From an uncultured Bacteroidota bacterium (GTDB lineage: Bacteria > Bacteroidota > Bacteroidia > Chitinophagales > Chitinophagaceae): DNA of 64,000 nt. Both the position numbers and the translations under genes were made by a program. Below are positions 34,895 through 44,424 of this stretch, piece by piece (within the stretch, counting starts at the first letter, position 1; every line of letters starts with the position of its first letter). Where the stretch lies: the NCBI GenBank assembly GCA_903929425.1, contig CAIYUO010000058.1, positions 1 through 64,000 on the forward strand. The letters run 5' to 3'. The notes below the pieces were generated by a model. That model was not told where the DNA came from and did no database searches. It saw nothing but the letters and a program-made list of their open reading frames with translations.

Positions 34895-34997
34895 ATAGGT
34901 TTATTTATTAATTTGACCGACCCTTTTAATAAAGGTTTAACGCATAAAATCAATAAAATGTTAAATAATGTTACGCCACCTTTATGCGGCGAATATA

Positions 34998-37016
34998 CTA
35001 TTTGTAACTAATACCTTCATTAAATTTAAATAAAGGATACGTTTTTGATTCTTTATAGCCAGGAATATCTGTTTTATTATCAATCACTTCTTGTTCTGAA
35101 CTAGGTGTTGTAAAAGGCATTTTACCAGTAGGATTGAATTTACCAGTTACTACATCAATCAATGCATCAATGGAGGTTCCAAAAGTAGCAATCATCCCTT
35201 TGATATTTGGCATGGTTGTTGGATTATAAATTTCATTAATCACCCAAGGATTTGTATAATTGATGGCTAATATCGTTGGCTTTTTCTTGGTTAACTCATT
35301 TATATAATTAACATCAACTCCATTTTTAGATAATAATATCGAAAGTGGCCCACCATTTGATTCAAACAAAGATTTTGATCCAGGTGTAATCCATACAATA
35401 ACCACATCGGCTGCTTCAGGAGTAGACACAAATTCAACAGTTTCCTTACCACTTGGCTGATAAACATTACTAGCAGTTTGTCCTTTTTTTTGCATGTAGG
35501 ATTCTAAATAAACCTTAGTCGTTTTTTTGCTTAATGGAAGTATTTTTTTTTCGTTTCTTAACAATACAATGGACTTGCGTAAAGCTAAATTTGCTTTTTC
35601 TTGGAACGCTGTATTATTTACTATTTTCACAGCTGCATCTTCATCAACATAAGGATTTTCAAATAAACCTAATTGATAAAATTCCATTAATAATTTTGAA
35701 ACTGAACTATCAATTAATTTAATATCTACTTTACCTAGTTTTGCAATTTCAAGTAGTTTGGTTGGATCAGCACTTCCTGAAAATATATTGACCCCGGCAT
35801 TGATTGCTTTGATGTAGCGTTCTTCAATGGTTAAATTTTCAGCTCCCCATGGCATCATTTCAATGGGTCCAGTATCAGAATTAATAATACCATTAAACCC
35901 TAATTCTTTTCTTAATAGGTCCTGAAGTACCGGCTTATTATAAGCGTAAGCAATTTCAGGATACTTTGTTCCTACTGGATAGGAGTAATAAGGCATGATA
36001 GAGGATGTGCCTGCTTTAATAGCATATTTGAATGGTATTATATTATTGTCAAAATTACCCGACGTGAAAACCTCTTTTTTACCCCAAGGGAAATGTGGAT
36101 CCTGTCCTCCTTCTCCAGCTCCACCACCAGGAAAATGCTTCGTAGTAAGTGCCACGGAACTGCTATTTAATTTTGGCCCTTGAAAACCTAAAACAATTTC
36201 ATAAATCATTTTGCCAACCCAATCAGCATCCTCTCCAAAAGTTCCTTCAATTCTTTGCCATCTTGGCTCAGTCGACAAATCAGCCATATACATATAGCCC
36301 TTTCGAAGTCCAACTGCCGCCCATTCTTGGCGAGCAATATCAGCAAAAGTTCTTGTTAATTTTAAATCGCGCATTGCTGATAAACCTAATTCAGATGGCC
36401 AAGTTGAAAAAATAGTTTTGCCAACACTTAATCCTACAGATGCATCTTTGGTGATATGATTTCGAGGATTCGAAGCAATGATACAAGGAATACCTAAAGC
36501 ATCACTTTCGCATAAAGCTTGTAATTTATTGGCCCATTCAGCTGTAGTTCGAGCATCTACATTAGCACGCAAAATAAAGTGTCTTAGTTTGAATTGTTTC
36601 ACTGATTTTGTTGTACCTGCAGCCATCATCATACTAATCGGAAGTGGCTGTCTTGTAAACATATTCGTATTTTGTACTAAATCCTCCTCGTTAAAATCGC
36701 TTGTAATAGTTTCTTTATTTTTAGGGCCTTCAAATGACCAATCATTTTTCATTCTAGTAGAGCTAATCAACATAAAACCAACTTTTTCGTCCACTGACAT
36801 CTTTGATACTAAATCATTTGTCCTTTCAGTGTTTGATAATCGCCAGTCTTCATATTTGTCTAATTTTCCATTTTTATTTAAGTCCTTAAACTGTAACCCA
36901 TTTACTTTTAAAATAGATACATTTCTGTAACCCAATTTAGCTTGCTTAACAGCAGTTTGTGCATGACTATTAAAACAAAAAATACAAACAAATAAAAAAC
37001 TAATTAATAAACGCAT
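34998..37016 (-). CDS. glycoside hydrolase family 3 (beta-glucosidase/xylosidase-like)
   Basis: 672 residues from MRLLISFLFVCIFC; a TTG six codons earlier is in frame but would precede the signal peptide. The signal peptide (1-20, ending SHAQ) shows export. The GH3 N-domain contains the TKHFPGGGAGEGGQDPH segment and the nucleophile region RKELGFNGIINSDTG, with Asp as the expected nucleophile. The C-domain (LRKSIVLLRNEKKILPL) normally supplies the acid/base, but I did not assign that residue. GH3 enzymes release terminal beta-linked sugars. It follows the terminator of the pectin operon on the same strand, so it is probably separately transcribed. Confidence 0.92.
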   Translation of the reverse strand: MRLLISFLFVCIFCFNSHAQTAVKQAKLGYRNVSILKVNGLQFKDLNKNGKLDKYEDWRLSNTERTNDLVSKMSVDEKVGFMLISSTRMKNDWSFEGPKNKETITSDFNEEDLVQNTNMFTRQPLPISMMMAAGTTKSVKQFKLRHFILRANVDARTTAEWANKLQALCESDALGIPCIIASNPRNHITKDASVGLSVGKTIFSTWPSELGLSAMRDLKLTRTFADIARQEWAAVGLRKGYMYMADLSTEPRWQRIEGTFGEDADWVGKMIYEIVLGFQGPKLNSSSVALTTKHFPGGGAGEGGQDPHFPWGKKEVFTSGNFDNNIIPFKYAIKAGTSSIMPYYSYPVGTKYPEIAYAYNKPVLQDLLRKELGFNGIINSDTGPIEMMPWGAENLTIEERYIKAINAGVNIFSGSADPTKLLEIAKLGKVDIKLIDSSVSKLLMEFYQLGLFENPYVDEDAAVKIVNNTAFQEKANLALRKSIVLLRNEKKILPLSKKTTKVYLESYMQKKGQTASNVYQPSGKETVEFVSTPEAADVVIVWITPGSKSLFESNGGPLSILLSKNGVDVNYINELTKKKPTILAINYTNPWVINEIYNPTTMPNIKGMIATFGTSIDALIDVVTGKFNPTGKMPFTTPSSEQEVIDNKTDIPGYKESKTYPLFKFNEGISYK

Positions 37017-37090
37017 ACGATAAATTTTAAACAATGAATTGAGTGTAACTAAAAATTGACTGAAATTGATTAAGCCTTAATAGCAATTTG

Positions 37091-37128
37091 AAAAAAATCC
37101 CTATCTAATGTGAAAAAAGATAGGGATT
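37091..37128 (-). terminator. rho-independent terminator of the pectin operon
   Basis: On the minus strand a perfect 11-base stem AATCCCTATCT / AGATAGGGATT around an 11-base loop runs into a T-run. It lies 31 bases after the Gfo/Idh stop and closes the nine-gene run that starts at 50786. Confidence 0.9.
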
Positions 37129-37158
37129 GTGTATTGACCAATAATAACAAATTAATAA

Positions 37159-38517
37159 TTAATACTTGAATGGTTTACCATTAGCCATTACCTCTTGTTT
37201 TGCCTCATCAAAAGTAACTTTTGCTCCTGTTTTAACGGCAGCATTGGTCATGATGGTAGCAATAGAATGCTGGTATCCAGCTTCTACGGGTGCGTTAGGT
37301 GTTTTTCTAGAGCGAATACATTCCATCCAGTTTCTCACATGGCTTGATGTTAAAGGATCAGCGCCTGTATTTGCAGATGCAATAATTTTAACATCGTCTT
37401 TAGTTAAATTAATTTCAGGTAATAAATTAGGCTGCATGTTCATTTGTTTAGCAAAGCCTGCATTTAATCCGCCTTTTGGCGAAACCGTATTATTAATTAA
37501 GTTTAATTCACCTCCATTTGAATAATACATTTCAGTTGGCTTTTCATCACCATTATGCATTCTTGAACTAAACACCACTTGGAATCCAGTAGTAGGATCA
37601 TTAGCAGGACCGTAATCAAATACAGCAGTAATCGTATCCCAGTTTTTACGTCCATCCTTCCATTGATATATGCCTCCATTTGCAGTTACAGATCTTGGAT
37701 TTTGTAAACCGCTAAACCAATGCACCGTATCAATTTGGTGTGACATCCATTGTCCAGCTAATCCTGATGAATATGGCCAGAATAAACGGAACTCTAAATA
37801 TTTTCTTGGATCAAAATCTTCATAAGGTCTATTCATTAAATAACGATTCCAATCTAAATCTTCTTTTTTACATTTTTCAACCAAGGCCGCTCTTCTCCAA
37901 CGTCCAGGCTGATTTACATTCCATGAAAGTTCAACCATTGTTATCGGTCCAAATTTTCCAGTTTGAATAAAATCAGCAGCTGCTTGATAATTTGCACCAC
38001 TTCGGCGTTGAGAACCAATTTGAACAATTCTGTTGGATGCTTTAATTATTTTATAGGCATTGCGGTTGTCCTCCATAGTTTCAGCAAATGGCTTTTCGCA
38101 ATAAACATCTACACCTGCTTTCACTGCTTCTGCTGCATGGTTAGCATGTTGAAAATCGGCAGTGCTAATAAATACTGCATCAATATCTTTTGCATCATAT
38201 AAGGCATCATTATTTACTGCTCCTCTTATATCATGATCTAATTTTTGTTTTAAGTATGCAACGCCTTCCTCTCTTCTTAGTTTCCAAATGTCAGAGATAG
38301 CTACTATATCAAAATTTAGTTCCTTATTATGTTGCATAAAGGAAGGGAGATGAGAGGATCTAAATCGATCCGAAAAACCAACTACTCCAACACGAACACG
38401 ATCGTTGGCACCAATGATGTTAGCGTAACTTTTTGCTGAAAAGCCTACTACGCCCAAATAAGCTCCAGATACTGCCTTAGCAGATTGAACAATGAACTTT
38501 CGTCTTGAATTTTTCAT
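37159..38517 (-). CDS. Gfo/Idh/MocA family oxidoreductase, Tat-type signal
   Basis: 452 residues. The N-terminus NSRRKFIVQSAKAVSGAYLG is a twin-arginine-type signal, so the protein is probably exported after folding with its cofactor. The Rossmann domain follows, with the conserved CEKPFAETMEDN motif and VQIGSQRRSGANYQ. The C-terminal sugar-binding domain has WMSHQIDTVHWFSG. Such proteins oxidise or reduce sugar hydroxyls with bound NAD(P); some exported members cleave glycosides by a redox cycle (family knowledge). It is the last gene of the pectin operon, 32 bases after the DUF1080 gene, which suggests the two act together. Confidence 0.88.
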   Translation of the reverse strand: MKNSRRKFIVQSAKAVSGAYLGVVGFSAKSYANIIGANDRVRVGVVGFSDRFRSSHLPSFMQHNKELNFDIVAISDIWKLRREEGVAYLKQKLDHDIRGAVNNDALYDAKDIDAVFISTADFQHANHAAEAVKAGVDVYCEKPFAETMEDNRNAYKIIKASNRIVQIGSQRRSGANYQAAADFIQTGKFGPITMVELSWNVNQPGRWRRAALVEKCKKEDLDWNRYLMNRPYEDFDPRKYLEFRLFWPYSSGLAGQWMSHQIDTVHWFSGLQNPRSVTANGGIYQWKDGRKNWDTITAVFDYGPANDPTTGFQVVFSSRMHNGDEKPTEMYYSNGGELNLINNTVSPKGGLNAGFAKQMNMQPNLLPEINLTKDDVKIIASANTGADPLTSSHVRNWMECIRSRKTPNAPVEAGYQHSIATIMTNAAVKTGAKVTFDEAKQEVMANGKPFKY

Positions 38518-38549
38518 ATGGTTTTGTTTAATGTAATATTTTATTGAAA

Positions 38550-39944
38550 TTATTTAAATTCTTTGATTTTTATACTTCTGTAGGATACATGTGTACCATG
38601 TTCTTGTAATAATATATGGCCACGTTCTGCCATTCCAAAATTTGCATATTTTGCATATTTACTTCTTGCTACTAAGGCTTTAAAGTATTGCGTGCCTCGT
38701 TGGTATTCAATAACCTTCCACCCATTTATCCAATGTTCAACACGGCCATCAGGAAAAGCTATGATTCGTCCTCTATTCCATTTTCCGATAGGAAATTTTT
38801 CTCTTCTATTTGCTCCGATTCTTAGTCCTGGAATTAAATCATATAAGGAAGCACAAGTCCTATTGCCATCAGTACCCATTTTCGCATCAGGATGCTTGTC
38901 ATCATCTAAAATTTGATACTCTAAACCAATCGCTTCTCCATGGTTTTGCGTAGGATCGGTAACATAATATTTTACACCACTATTCGCAGTATCGGTTAAA
39001 AGAAATTCGAACTGCAAATCAAAGGCTTTATAAGTTGATTCTGTAACAATATCACCTCCGTTTGAATAAGTTGGACCAGTACCACCTGCGCCAACATTCA
39101 AAACTCCATCCTTTACATACCATGTTTTTGAGGGGAACTCTTTAGCATATGGGCTTTTCCAACCATTAGTAGTTTTGCCATCAAATAATAAAACGGTGCC
39201 GCTTAATTTTTCTTCATCTGATAAATTATTAGGAAGTAAATTGACTACAAAAATTTGATCTGGTGCACTCGGCTTTAAATGATCAGTTTGAATTTTAATA
39301 TTTTTCCAGCGAATTTCTTCTCCTGCCTGGGTAGGCTTTTCAATTCTATGAACTTGTAATGAGATAAAACCTTTTAAAGTCATGTCATCAATTACGTGTG
39401 CGCATGCTACTCCATTGAGCCAAGTACGAACATGTGTCCCAATTGCTTCAACCCTTACATGATTCCAGTCATTGTGTTTGAAAGCGTTTCTTGCTTTTTC
39501 ATTAAAGGAAAGTGGATAAATCCAATCTCTTCGAGCTTCGTCATAAATACCAGATGACCACCCTCTTGAAGATGGATCAATTTCTATTTGAAAACCATGT
39601 ACCCGATTCGGCGTAATTTTATCTGTAACTTCGCAATGGTCATTTTCATCATGTAATTCAGAACGAATTTGAATGCCTGAATTCATGGTGTCATTTACTT
39701 TATAATCTAACTCTAAAATAAAATCTCCATATAATTCTTTAGTACTTAAAAAACTATTGGGTGTTCCAAACACCGTTTTACCAACAATTTCTCCTTTCTC
39801 AATACGATACTCGGCTTTCCCATTATATTGAATCCAATTGTTTAAATCTTTTTCATTAAATAAATTTTTCCATTGAGCTACCTGCGCAAAAGATTGCAGC
39901 ATAAGTGCTGAAGAGAAAAGTAAAAAAAGGGCTGTTTTTTTCAT
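38550..39944 (-). CDS. exported protein with two DUF1080 (3-keto-disaccharide hydrolase) domains
   Basis: 464 residues. A signal peptide (1-20, ending SFAQ) is followed by two copies of the DUF1080/LamG-like fold, at about 24-215 and 245-462. The repeats share the WKNLFNEKDLNNWI / LFDGKTTNGWKS opening, DFILELDYKVNDTMNSGIQIRS / DLQFEFLLTDTANSGVKYYV, and WNHVRVEA / WNRGRIIA segments. Pfam names this family 3-keto-disaccharide hydrolase, after members that break 3-keto-glycosides. It sits between the ExuT-like importer and a Gfo/Idh gene. Confidence 0.88.
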   Translation of the reverse strand: MKKTALFLLFSSALMLQSFAQVAQWKNLFNEKDLNNWIQYNGKAEYRIEKGEIVGKTVFGTPNSFLSTKELYGDFILELDYKVNDTMNSGIQIRSELHDENDHCEVTDKITPNRVHGFQIEIDPSSRGWSSGIYDEARRDWIYPLSFNEKARNAFKHNDWNHVRVEAIGTHVRTWLNGVACAHVIDDMTLKGFISLQVHRIEKPTQAGEEIRWKNIKIQTDHLKPSAPDQIFVVNLLPNNLSDEEKLSGTVLLFDGKTTNGWKSPYAKEFPSKTWYVKDGVLNVGAGGTGPTYSNGGDIVTESTYKAFDLQFEFLLTDTANSGVKYYVTDPTQNHGEAIGLEYQILDDDKHPDAKMGTDGNRTCASLYDLIPGLRIGANRREKFPIGKWNRGRIIAFPDGRVEHWINGWKVIEYQRGTQYFKALVARSKYAKYANFGMAERGHILLQEHGTHVSYRSIKIKEFK

Positions 39945-39967
39945 AAAGCTTTAATTGCAAATAGTGA

Positions 39968-41269
39968 TTATTGTACTTTATCCATTTTAGGCGCTAACCA
40001 ATGCATTATTACCCATGCTAACAAGTAAGCTGAGCCACAAACAACAAACATGATATAATATGCAGTTTCGATTTGATCAATAGATCGATAATATACAAAC
40101 AATTTTTTCTGTACTAATAATGAAAGTAAAATACCGCCAAGTGAACCAAACATACCACCAATTCCTGTTACGGATCCCACAGCTCGTTTAGGGAACATAT
40201 CACTTGCAGTTGTAAATATATTTGCACTCCAAGCCTGATGAGCTGCTGCTGCAACACCAATCACTAATACAGCAAGCCACATATTAATACTTCCTAAATA
40301 TTGTGCAAATAAAATGGGCAATACTATAAATGCATAAATTAGCATAGATGTTTTTCTGGCTTTAAAACTTGGCCAATTCTTTTTGATTAAATACATAGGG
40401 ACCCATCCTCCCCATACACTTCCTATTGTTGAAATAGTGTATACTGTTGCTACAGGTAAAGCAACTGCAGTACCTTTTAGATGGTATTGACTTTCTAAAA
40501 AATCAGGTAACCAAAATAAATAAAACCACCATATTGGATCGGTTAATAATTTGCCAATCGCAAATGCCCAGGTTTGTTTATAACTTAATAATTTAGACCA
40601 AGTATATTTTACACCATCTTCGATGATAGAAGCTTCAGTTGGTTCTACATCATCACTATGTATATAGTCAAACTCCTCTTTTGATAATTTTTTACTGTCC
40701 TTAGGCGTAGTATACATTTTTAACCAAAAAAACAACCATACAAAACCAATTAATCCAGTAATGATAAATGTCCATTTCCATCCATAGTGCAATGCAATAA
40801 ACGGTACCGTTAATGGAGCAACAATGGCACCAATATTAGCGCCTGAATTAAATATACCCGTTGCTAAAGCTCTTTCTTTTTTAGGGAACCACTCGGCAAC
40901 GGTTTTAATAGCTGCAGGAAAATTTCCAGCTTCCGTCAAACCTAATGCGGTTCTTGCAACACCAAAACCAAAAACGCTATTTGCTAAAGCATGCCCTACC
41001 GCTGATAAACTCCATAAACCCGTTGCCCAAGCATACCCCTTTTTAGTTCCTAATTTATCAATAACTCTTCCTGCTAATAACAACCCAATTGCATACGAAA
41101 GTTTAAATGCAATTTCTACATTGGCATAATCGGCATCATCCCAATGCATTTCAGTTGTTAAAGTACTTTTCAACAAACTAATTACGGCACGATCAAGATA
41201 ATTAATGGTCGTTGCAAAAAATATTAAACCACAGATAGTCCATCTATAATTTCCAATTGATTTTTTCAT
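39968..41269 (-). CDS. exuT: MFS hexuronate transporter (ExuT-like, ACS family)
   Basis: 433 residues with about twelve hydrophobic segments. The N-terminal WTICGLIFFATTINYLDRAV pattern, AGRVIDKLGTKKGY (loop 2-3) and LGLTEAGNFPAAIKTVAEWF (TM4-5) are hallmarks of the anion:cation symporter branch that imports galacturonate and glucuronate. It lies 4 bases after kdgA and directly within the uronate catabolic genes, which fits a galacturonate importer. It is an inner-membrane protein; no outer-membrane porin is nearby. Confidence 0.88.
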   Translation of the reverse strand: MKKSIGNYRWTICGLIFFATTINYLDRAVISLLKSTLTTEMHWDDADYANVEIAFKLSYAIGLLLAGRVIDKLGTKKGYAWATGLWSLSAVGHALANSVFGFGVARTALGLTEAGNFPAAIKTVAEWFPKKERALATGIFNSGANIGAIVAPLTVPFIALHYGWKWTFIITGLIGFVWLFFWLKMYTTPKDSKKLSKEEFDYIHSDDVEPTEASIIEDGVKYTWSKLLSYKQTWAFAIGKLLTDPIWWFYLFWLPDFLESQYHLKGTAVALPVATVYTISTIGSVWGGWVPMYLIKKNWPSFKARKTSMLIYAFIVLPILFAQYLGSINMWLAVLVIGVAAAAHQAWSANIFTTASDMFPKRAVGSVTGIGGMFGSLGGILLSLLVQKKLFVYYRSIDQIETAYYIMFVVCGSAYLLAWVIMHWLAPKMDKVQ

Positions 41270-41273
41270 ATGC

Positions 41274-41927
41274 TTATTTTAAACCTTGTATGGATAGTAA
41301 ATTATTAATTTTAGTACTGATTTTATCAAACTCTTTTAGCTGTAAGGCCTCTTTGGTAATTAATTTACTGCCTAATCCAACGCCTGCTGCTCCTGCCTTT
41401 AACCATTTTGTAATGCTTTCTTCAGTCGCATCAACGCCGCCTGTTACTAAAAAATGAACATCCTTAAACAAAGGGCGGATTGCTTCAATAAAACCAGGAC
41501 CTAATACATTACCAGGAAACAATTTAACTAAATCACATCCTGCTTGTTGTGCTACATGAATTTCGGTAGGTGTCATACAACCCGGAATCCATAAAATTTT
41601 GTGCAAGTAAGCAATATCGGCAACCGCACTATCAAAAACAGGACTAATTAAAAAATCAGCGCCAGCTTGAATATATGCCTCTGCGTCATTTGTGTTTTTA
41701 ATGGTACCAATACCTAACATCAATCCTGGTAAATTTTCTTTTTTTGAAACCAGTGTTTTGAAATTATCTAAAGCTTTTGGACCTCTATGCGTAAACTCAA
41801 TCGTTCTCACCCCACCTTTATATAATGCGTTAACAACTTGGATACAAACATCCACATCGTCCTCATAAAATAAAGGAATTAACTTTTCATTTAAAATGTG
41901 CTCTCTTACCGAATCACTACTATGCAT
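41274..41927 (-). CDS. kdgA: KDPG/KHG aldolase (2-keto-3-deoxy-6-phosphogluconate aldolase)
   Basis: 217 residues, class I aldolase. The general-base glutamate region is GGVRTIEFTHRG, and the Schiff-base lysine sits in CDLVKLFPGNVLGPGF. FLVTGGVDATEE binds phosphate. It splits 2-keto-3-deoxy-6-phosphogluconate into pyruvate and glyceraldehyde 3-phosphate, the last step of the galacturonate route encoded here. The start is 2 bases after the kdgK stop. Confidence 0.93.
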   Translation of the reverse strand: MHSSDSVREHILNEKLIPLFYEDDVDVCIQVVNALYKGGVRTIEFTHRGPKALDNFKTLVSKKENLPGLMLGIGTIKNTNDAEAYIQAGADFLISPVFDSAVADIAYLHKILWIPGCMTPTEIHVAQQAGCDLVKLFPGNVLGPGFIEAIRPLFKDVHFLVTGGVDATEESITKWLKAGAAGVGLGSKLITKEALQLKEFDKISTKINNLLSIQGLK

Positions 41928-41929
41928 AT

Positions 41930-42940
41930 TTATATTTTATATCTTGATTGTATGGTTGCTACTGTTTGCTTTGTACTGTCTCCAACTTCTTGTAATTTAC
42001 CAAAAGCAGCACTTGCAGCAAAGTTTATTTGTTGTTTTTTATCGAATCCTTGAAGGTCCGCATATATTAAACCTGCCATGAAACAATCCCCACTTCCCAC
42101 TTTGTCAATAGTTGAATTGGTGTGGTAAGCTAAGGAAACTTCGTGCTGTTCCCTAGTCGTAATGGTTGCGTAATAATCAATTTCATCCTCCTCCGTAAAT
42201 CGATATGTGTTGGCTACATATTTGCAGTTAGGATAGGTATCAAATATTTCATGTGACAATAATTTTGCCTGTTCAATATAAAATTCCTTTTCACATGGAC
42301 CATTTAATTTTGGATTTAATGCTGTACCTAGTAATTTATTGGCACTCCAAATATTGCCCATAATTACATGACAGTATTTTGACAGTGAAGGCATTATTTC
42401 AACAGGATTTTTTCCATATTGCCAAAGCTTGGCTCTATAATTTAAATCCACCGAAATGGTCAATCCCATTTTACTAGCAACAACTAAAGCCTCATCACAA
42501 ACTGCAACTACATTTTCATTCAGCGCAGGACTTATAGCACTAAAATGAAACCAATCATACCCCTTTAAAATTTCCTCCCAATTTATCATACCCGGTTTTA
42601 AAAAAGAAAAAGCCGAATAGGCTCGGTCATATATCACACCTGCATTTTTTAAATCAGCACCCATTGGTAATGTATAAGTTCCAATTCTTTCCCCTTGAAG
42701 TAAAACTGCACCAGTCGCAATTTTTTCGTTTTCCAAGGATGCTAAAATTTCAGTACTTATATAATTATTGGGAATGGAACTACAATATGCAACAGGGATA
42801 TTCCATTTTGCTAAAGCCTTAGCCACATTCAATTCAGCACCTCCAATATGGACAGGCATCGATTGCGTAACTATCCATTCTTGTTGCAATGCAGGAGAGA
42901 ATCTTAATAAGAGTTCTCCAAAACAAAATACTTTTTTCAT
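41930..42940 (-). CDS. kdgK: 2-keto-3-deoxygluconate kinase (PfkB family)
   Basis: 336 residues. PfkB signatures are HIGGAELNVAKALAKW near the N-terminus and the catalytic DKVGSGDCFMAGL near the C-terminus, where GSGD carries the general base. It phosphorylates 2-keto-3-deoxygluconate produced by UxaA. Assignment to KDG over other sugars rests on its place between uxaC and kdgA (2 bases to kdgA, 53 from uxaC). Confidence 0.88.
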   Translation of the reverse strand: MKKVFCFGELLLRFSPALQQEWIVTQSMPVHIGGAELNVAKALAKWNIPVAYCSSIPNNYISTEILASLENEKIATGAVLLQGERIGTYTLPMGADLKNAGVIYDRAYSAFSFLKPGMINWEEILKGYDWFHFSAISPALNENVVAVCDEALVVASKMGLTISVDLNYRAKLWQYGKNPVEIMPSLSKYCHVIMGNIWSANKLLGTALNPKLNGPCEKEFYIEQAKLLSHEIFDTYPNCKYVANTYRFTEEDEIDYYATITTREQHEVSLAYHTNSTIDKVGSGDCFMAGLIYADLQGFDKKQQINFAASAAFGKLQEVGDSTKQTVATIQSRYKI

Positions 42941-42993
42941 TATAATAAGGTTGCTAAAGTGGATGTATTAAATACCAAAAAAATACGCATAAA

Positions 42994-44412
42994 TTAAATT
43001 TTATTAGACGCTCCCCATCCAAAATAGGTATTAGCATTATTAAAACAAATGTCTTGTATGGTTTTACCTATCCATTCTAAATCGTTTGGCAATTCACCAT
43101 TCTCAATTTCTTTACCATATAGATTACAAAGAATTCTTCTAAAATATTCATGTCTTGGATAGGACAAGAAACTTCTTGAGTCAGTTAACATACCAACAAA
43201 TCGACTTAATAAACCCATATTACTCAATGTATTTATTTGCTTTTCCATTCCATCCTTTTGATCAAGGAACCACCAACCTGAACCAAATTGTACTTTGCCT
43301 GCAACCGATCCATCATTAAAGTTACCAATCATGGTAGCCATCAATTCATTGTCGGCTGGATTTAAATTGTAGATGATGGTTTTAGTTAATTTATTATTAG
43401 TATCTAATTTATTTAAGAACCTAGATAATGATGAAGCTTGTGAAAAATCGCCAATACTATCCCATCCAGTATCAGGACCTAATAATTGAAGCATCCTAGT
43501 ATTATTATTTCTCAAGGCACCTAAATGATATTGTTGAATCCATCCTTTTTCCCAATCCCACTCAGCAAATTGCAATAACATGCATGATTTAAATTTGTGC
43601 TGATCACTTAAGCTCAATTCATTTCCTGCACTAACCTTATCAAAAATTCCACTGATTTCAGTTGCAGTAAAATCCTCAGCATAAATTTGTTCAAGACCAT
43701 GATCACTTACCGTGCAGCCCATTGATGCAAAAAATTGATGTCTATTTTGCAAGGCAGTAAGGTAATCATCAAACTTACTAATGGTCATGCCACTTGCAAT
43801 GGATAACTTACCTAAATAGTCAACAAAATTAGCAGCATTACTTACTTCCATTGCCTTGTCAGGTCGAAAAGCTGGATATACTTTCACGTCAAAATCAGCA
43901 TCGGCAATTTGTTGATGATATTCCAAGCTGTCAATTGGATCATCGGTTGTACAAATAACGCGCACATTCATTTTTTTAATTAAGCCCTGTGTCGAAAAAG
44001 CTGGTGTTTGTAATTGCGCCGATGCCTGGTCGTATATTTTTTTTGCAGATCTTGAATCTAACACTTCATGTATGTCAAAATACCTTTGTAATTCCAAATG
44101 TGTCCAATGGTATAAAGGATTTCGCATAGTATATGGAACCGTCTCAGCCCATTTCATAAATTTTTCTTCATCCGATTTATTGCCGGTACAATAAGCTTCA
44201 TCAACCCCATTTGTTCTTAGTGCACGCCATTTATAATGATCACCCGCTAACCAGGCATCTGTTAAATTATTGAACTGATTATTATTGGCAATTTGCGCAG
44301 GTGACAAATGACAATGATAATCGATCAATGGCATTTTAACCGCAAAATCATGATATAATTTTTCAGCTGTTTTGTTACTCAATAAAAAATTTTGGTCTAA
44401 AAAAGTTTTCAT
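42994..44412 (-). CDS. uxaC: glucuronate (uronate) isomerase
   Basis: 472 residues, full length. The amidohydrolase-like barrel shows MPLIDYHCHLSP (metal-binding HxH) near residue 31, HWTHLELQRYF, VICTTDDPIDSLEYH and DSRSFLSYPRHEYFRRILC. It converts D-galacturonate to D-tagaturonate and D-glucuronate to D-fructuronate, the first cytoplasmic step after import. It lies 12 bases after uxaA. Confidence 0.95.
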   Translation of the reverse strand: MKTFLDQNFLLSNKTAEKLYHDFAVKMPLIDYHCHLSPAQIANNNQFNNLTDAWLAGDHYKWRALRTNGVDEAYCTGNKSDEEKFMKWAETVPYTMRNPLYHWTHLELQRYFDIHEVLDSRSAKKIYDQASAQLQTPAFSTQGLIKKMNVRVICTTDDPIDSLEYHQQIADADFDVKVYPAFRPDKAMEVSNAANFVDYLGKLSIASGMTISKFDDYLTALQNRHQFFASMGCTVSDHGLEQIYAEDFTATEISGIFDKVSAGNELSLSDQHKFKSCMLLQFAEWDWEKGWIQQYHLGALRNNNTRMLQLLGPDTGWDSIGDFSQASSLSRFLNKLDTNNKLTKTIIYNLNPADNELMATMIGNFNDGSVAGKVQFGSGWWFLDQKDGMEKQINTLSNMGLLSRFVGMLTDSRSFLSYPRHEYFRRILCNLYGKEIENGELPNDLEWIGKTIQDICFNNANTYFGWGASNKI

Positions 44413-44424
44413 AAATAAACTTGT

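Noticed and set aside
36478..36930. 150-codon open frame antisense to GH3
   Set aside because: A shadow frame within a clear GH3 gene.
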